Positions 62,411 through 64,000 of a stretch of 64,000 nucleotides of DNA are shown here, piece after piece (position 1 is the first letter of the stretch; every line of letters starts with the position of its first letter). The stretch lies in contig JAVYIG010000599.1 of NCBI GenBank assembly GCA_035222895.1, forward strand, positions 356,001 to 420,000, written 5' to 3'. The DNA comes from Strongylocentrotus droebachiensis. Its lineage: Eukaryota; Echinodermata; Echinoidea; Camarodonta; Strongylocentrotidae. Under the pieces are notes generated by a model. It ran no database searches. It saw only the letters and a program-made list of their open reading frames with translations, and was not told where the DNA came from. Made by a program: the position numbers and the translations under genes.

Positions 62411-63362
62411 TTCAATACATGTTTCACAAGTCCTTTGAAAATACCTCTAGAAGATTTTTGGAAAGTCTTTGTTATCGTGTTAAATAATGTTTCGTCGATT
62501 TACTCAATAACTATATTTGGCAATTGTATTAGCAACTTCCAACCCACCTGCTTCAAAATGCCTCCTGAAAATATTTTTGTTTCGAAGATTCCCTATATCC
62601 CATCAACTATTTGGTACCACCACTGGTGCCCCCACCCCATCCAACATAACGCAGGGCCTATAAAATGTTTTTGTGGAGATTAATCGCCATTAGCTTAACA
62701 TGTACCCGCCCCTCCACCCTCCATACAAAAATAAGGGTATTTAAACACCAACTTTCCTATAACAAGTAAGAAATTTGAATAAACTTGAAATGAAATGGTT
62801 TAAATGAAAGAACACAATACGATTCTGTACCATGGTTTATGTAAAATTGTTTGAAAAAAGGAAACAAAATGTACTCCTTAATGGCACAAATTAATTGATA
62901 ATATACCAAATAACAACGCTATATAACTTTCTTCACATTTTAAAATATTAATGAAATAGAGCATTCAAATTTCAAGAGAGGGGAAAAACAAACAAGAAGA
63001 AAGACAAGAAAGACAAGAAAGACCCCAAACTAAACCATTGATTTCTGTACAGTTTGTATATAGCTTGTTATGAATAGGCCCATGAATAATGCTTCAAGAT
63101 TAAGAAAAAACTTTTTAGAAAAGAACAATGGTTCATGTATCTGCATTTAGCAATCATGAAACAATACAAACTTTCATATTCTTAAAAAGTAGTAATAAAC
63201 TTGTTGAGGAAAAAAACGAGGCTGTGCACAATTCGACCAAAATTGTATTCGTCTATGATATCATATTTAGAAGATATATGACAACAAATGTGAAATTTAG
63301 ATTGATATTTCGTCACAGCCTAGAAAAGGTATAATAATGAAATAAAGGAGATACAAACTCAC

Positions 63363-63760
63363 CTTATTGCTTCGTCGGTCTGGCGTTTTTCAATAAATCC
63401 ACGAATAATCTTTCCGTATAGAAAGTCTTTAGAACACAGGTGTGTGCACAAATAAATAACAATTATCGCTGTCAGCAATTCTGGGTATATCAGTTATCAC
63501 AAGTAGTTTAACTATCATCACACTTAGGCATTTTAACACTAATGCCCGCTAAGGATTCTCCACGGCGTTTGCAGACGATAGGTTGTGTTTTAATCTGGGG
63601 GATACCGCGATCGCGTTAATCGATCTCTGTCAGCTGTCCGAGTCCGTCGTCTGTCACTGTCCTCCTCCGCTGCCGAGACGCGTCGCAGCTTTGTGCCTGG
63701 CTTCCGTTGAGTTGATACGTCAGGTAGGGGCCCTCACATATTAATTACATAATCCTCACT
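63363..63760 (-). promoter_or_regulatory. Possible TRIM non-coding first exon and promoter region
   Basis: On the minus strand GCAATAAG is followed by GTGAGTTTG, a good 5' splice site at 63362. Together with the acceptor at 55523 it would define a 5'-UTR exon starting somewhere in 63400-63760, a stretch richer in CG than its surroundings (CCGCGATCGCG, GACGCGTCGCAG). No TATA box is convincing. This is inference from splice-site sequence only. Confidence 0.3.
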
Positions 63761-64000
63761 TGATAGTTCATTTAAAACTCGGCTATCCTCGACCGACCTG
63801 CAATGCGCTTGAGTAAAACTGCCAATTCCTACAAAAGGATTCGCGGATTTATCTCAATTAGGAGATTAATGCCTATTTGAAATAAGGGATCGGTTCGAAC
63901 GAGCTTGCCACAGAATGAAGGGCCAGTGTGAATTTGTAGCTTGAGTTCAGATACTGGCGATAAGGTAAGGGGCTTTTATAATTTATTATAAGGTTAGGGG

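Larger units (their letters stand above)
55523..63362 (-). other. Putative TRIM 5'-UTR intron / intergenic DNA
   Basis: No coding gene is recognised. It holds GA-rich microsatellites (56110-56280), several C- or G-runs (56515, 59215, 59398, 61313), a (GT)n at 58796, an (AAT)n at 59769, MITE fragments and a local duplication near 62.1-62.4 kb. If the donor at 63362 is real, this is a 7.8 kb intron. Confidence 0.4.

Overview
The window is eukaryotic nuclear DNA from an animal, most likely an echinoderm (a sea urchin or close relative). The evidence is introns with GT/AG borders, a metazoan-type 2-oxoglutarate dehydrogenase gene, a TRIM-type RING/B-box gene, a DIRS-like tyrosine-recombinase retrotransposon, tRNA-derived SINEs, many short palindromic MITEs, and the abundant TACATGTA and ACCGGTA words familiar from echinoderm DNA. 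The species call is inference; the gene and repeat calls are read from the sequence.

Region 1 (about 1-46,730, + strand) is the 3' part of an OGDH gene (mitochondrial E1 of the 2-oxoglutarate dehydrogenase complex). Twenty coding exons join in phase from the IRGH motif to the stop at 46726-46728, giving 869 residues. The start codon and N-terminal exons lie 5' of the window or were not found. The 14.6 kb intron between the first two visible exons carries most of the mobile DNA: a foldback tRNA-SINE-like composite with a 12-bp target duplication, and a 5.9 kb DIRS element inserted into a roughly 500-bp MITE. An unoccupied copy of that MITE lies at 5732-6241.

The most unusual feature is in the OGDH introns. 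Two introns open with tandem arrays whose unit is the end of the preceding exon plus its 5' splice site: about 15 divergent copies after the exon ending 25092, and 22 copies after the exon ending 35621. A third intron (after the exon ending 41604) holds one diverged copy of that exon's last ~30 bp and its donor. So three introns of one gene show duplication of an exon/5'-splice-site junction.

Region 2 (46,730-53,500) holds the OGDH 3' flank and intergenic DNA with microsatellites. Region 3 (53,517-55,478, - strand) is an uninterrupted 653-residue TRIM-family coding exon (RING, two B-boxes, coiled coil, C-terminal propeller-like region). It is probably preceded by a 5'-UTR intron reaching to a possible first exon near 63,363. 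The remaining sequence is intron or intergenic DNA with MITEs, simple repeats and a local tandem duplication.

The two genes have no evident functional link. Their neighbourhood looks fortuitous, with convergent transcription.
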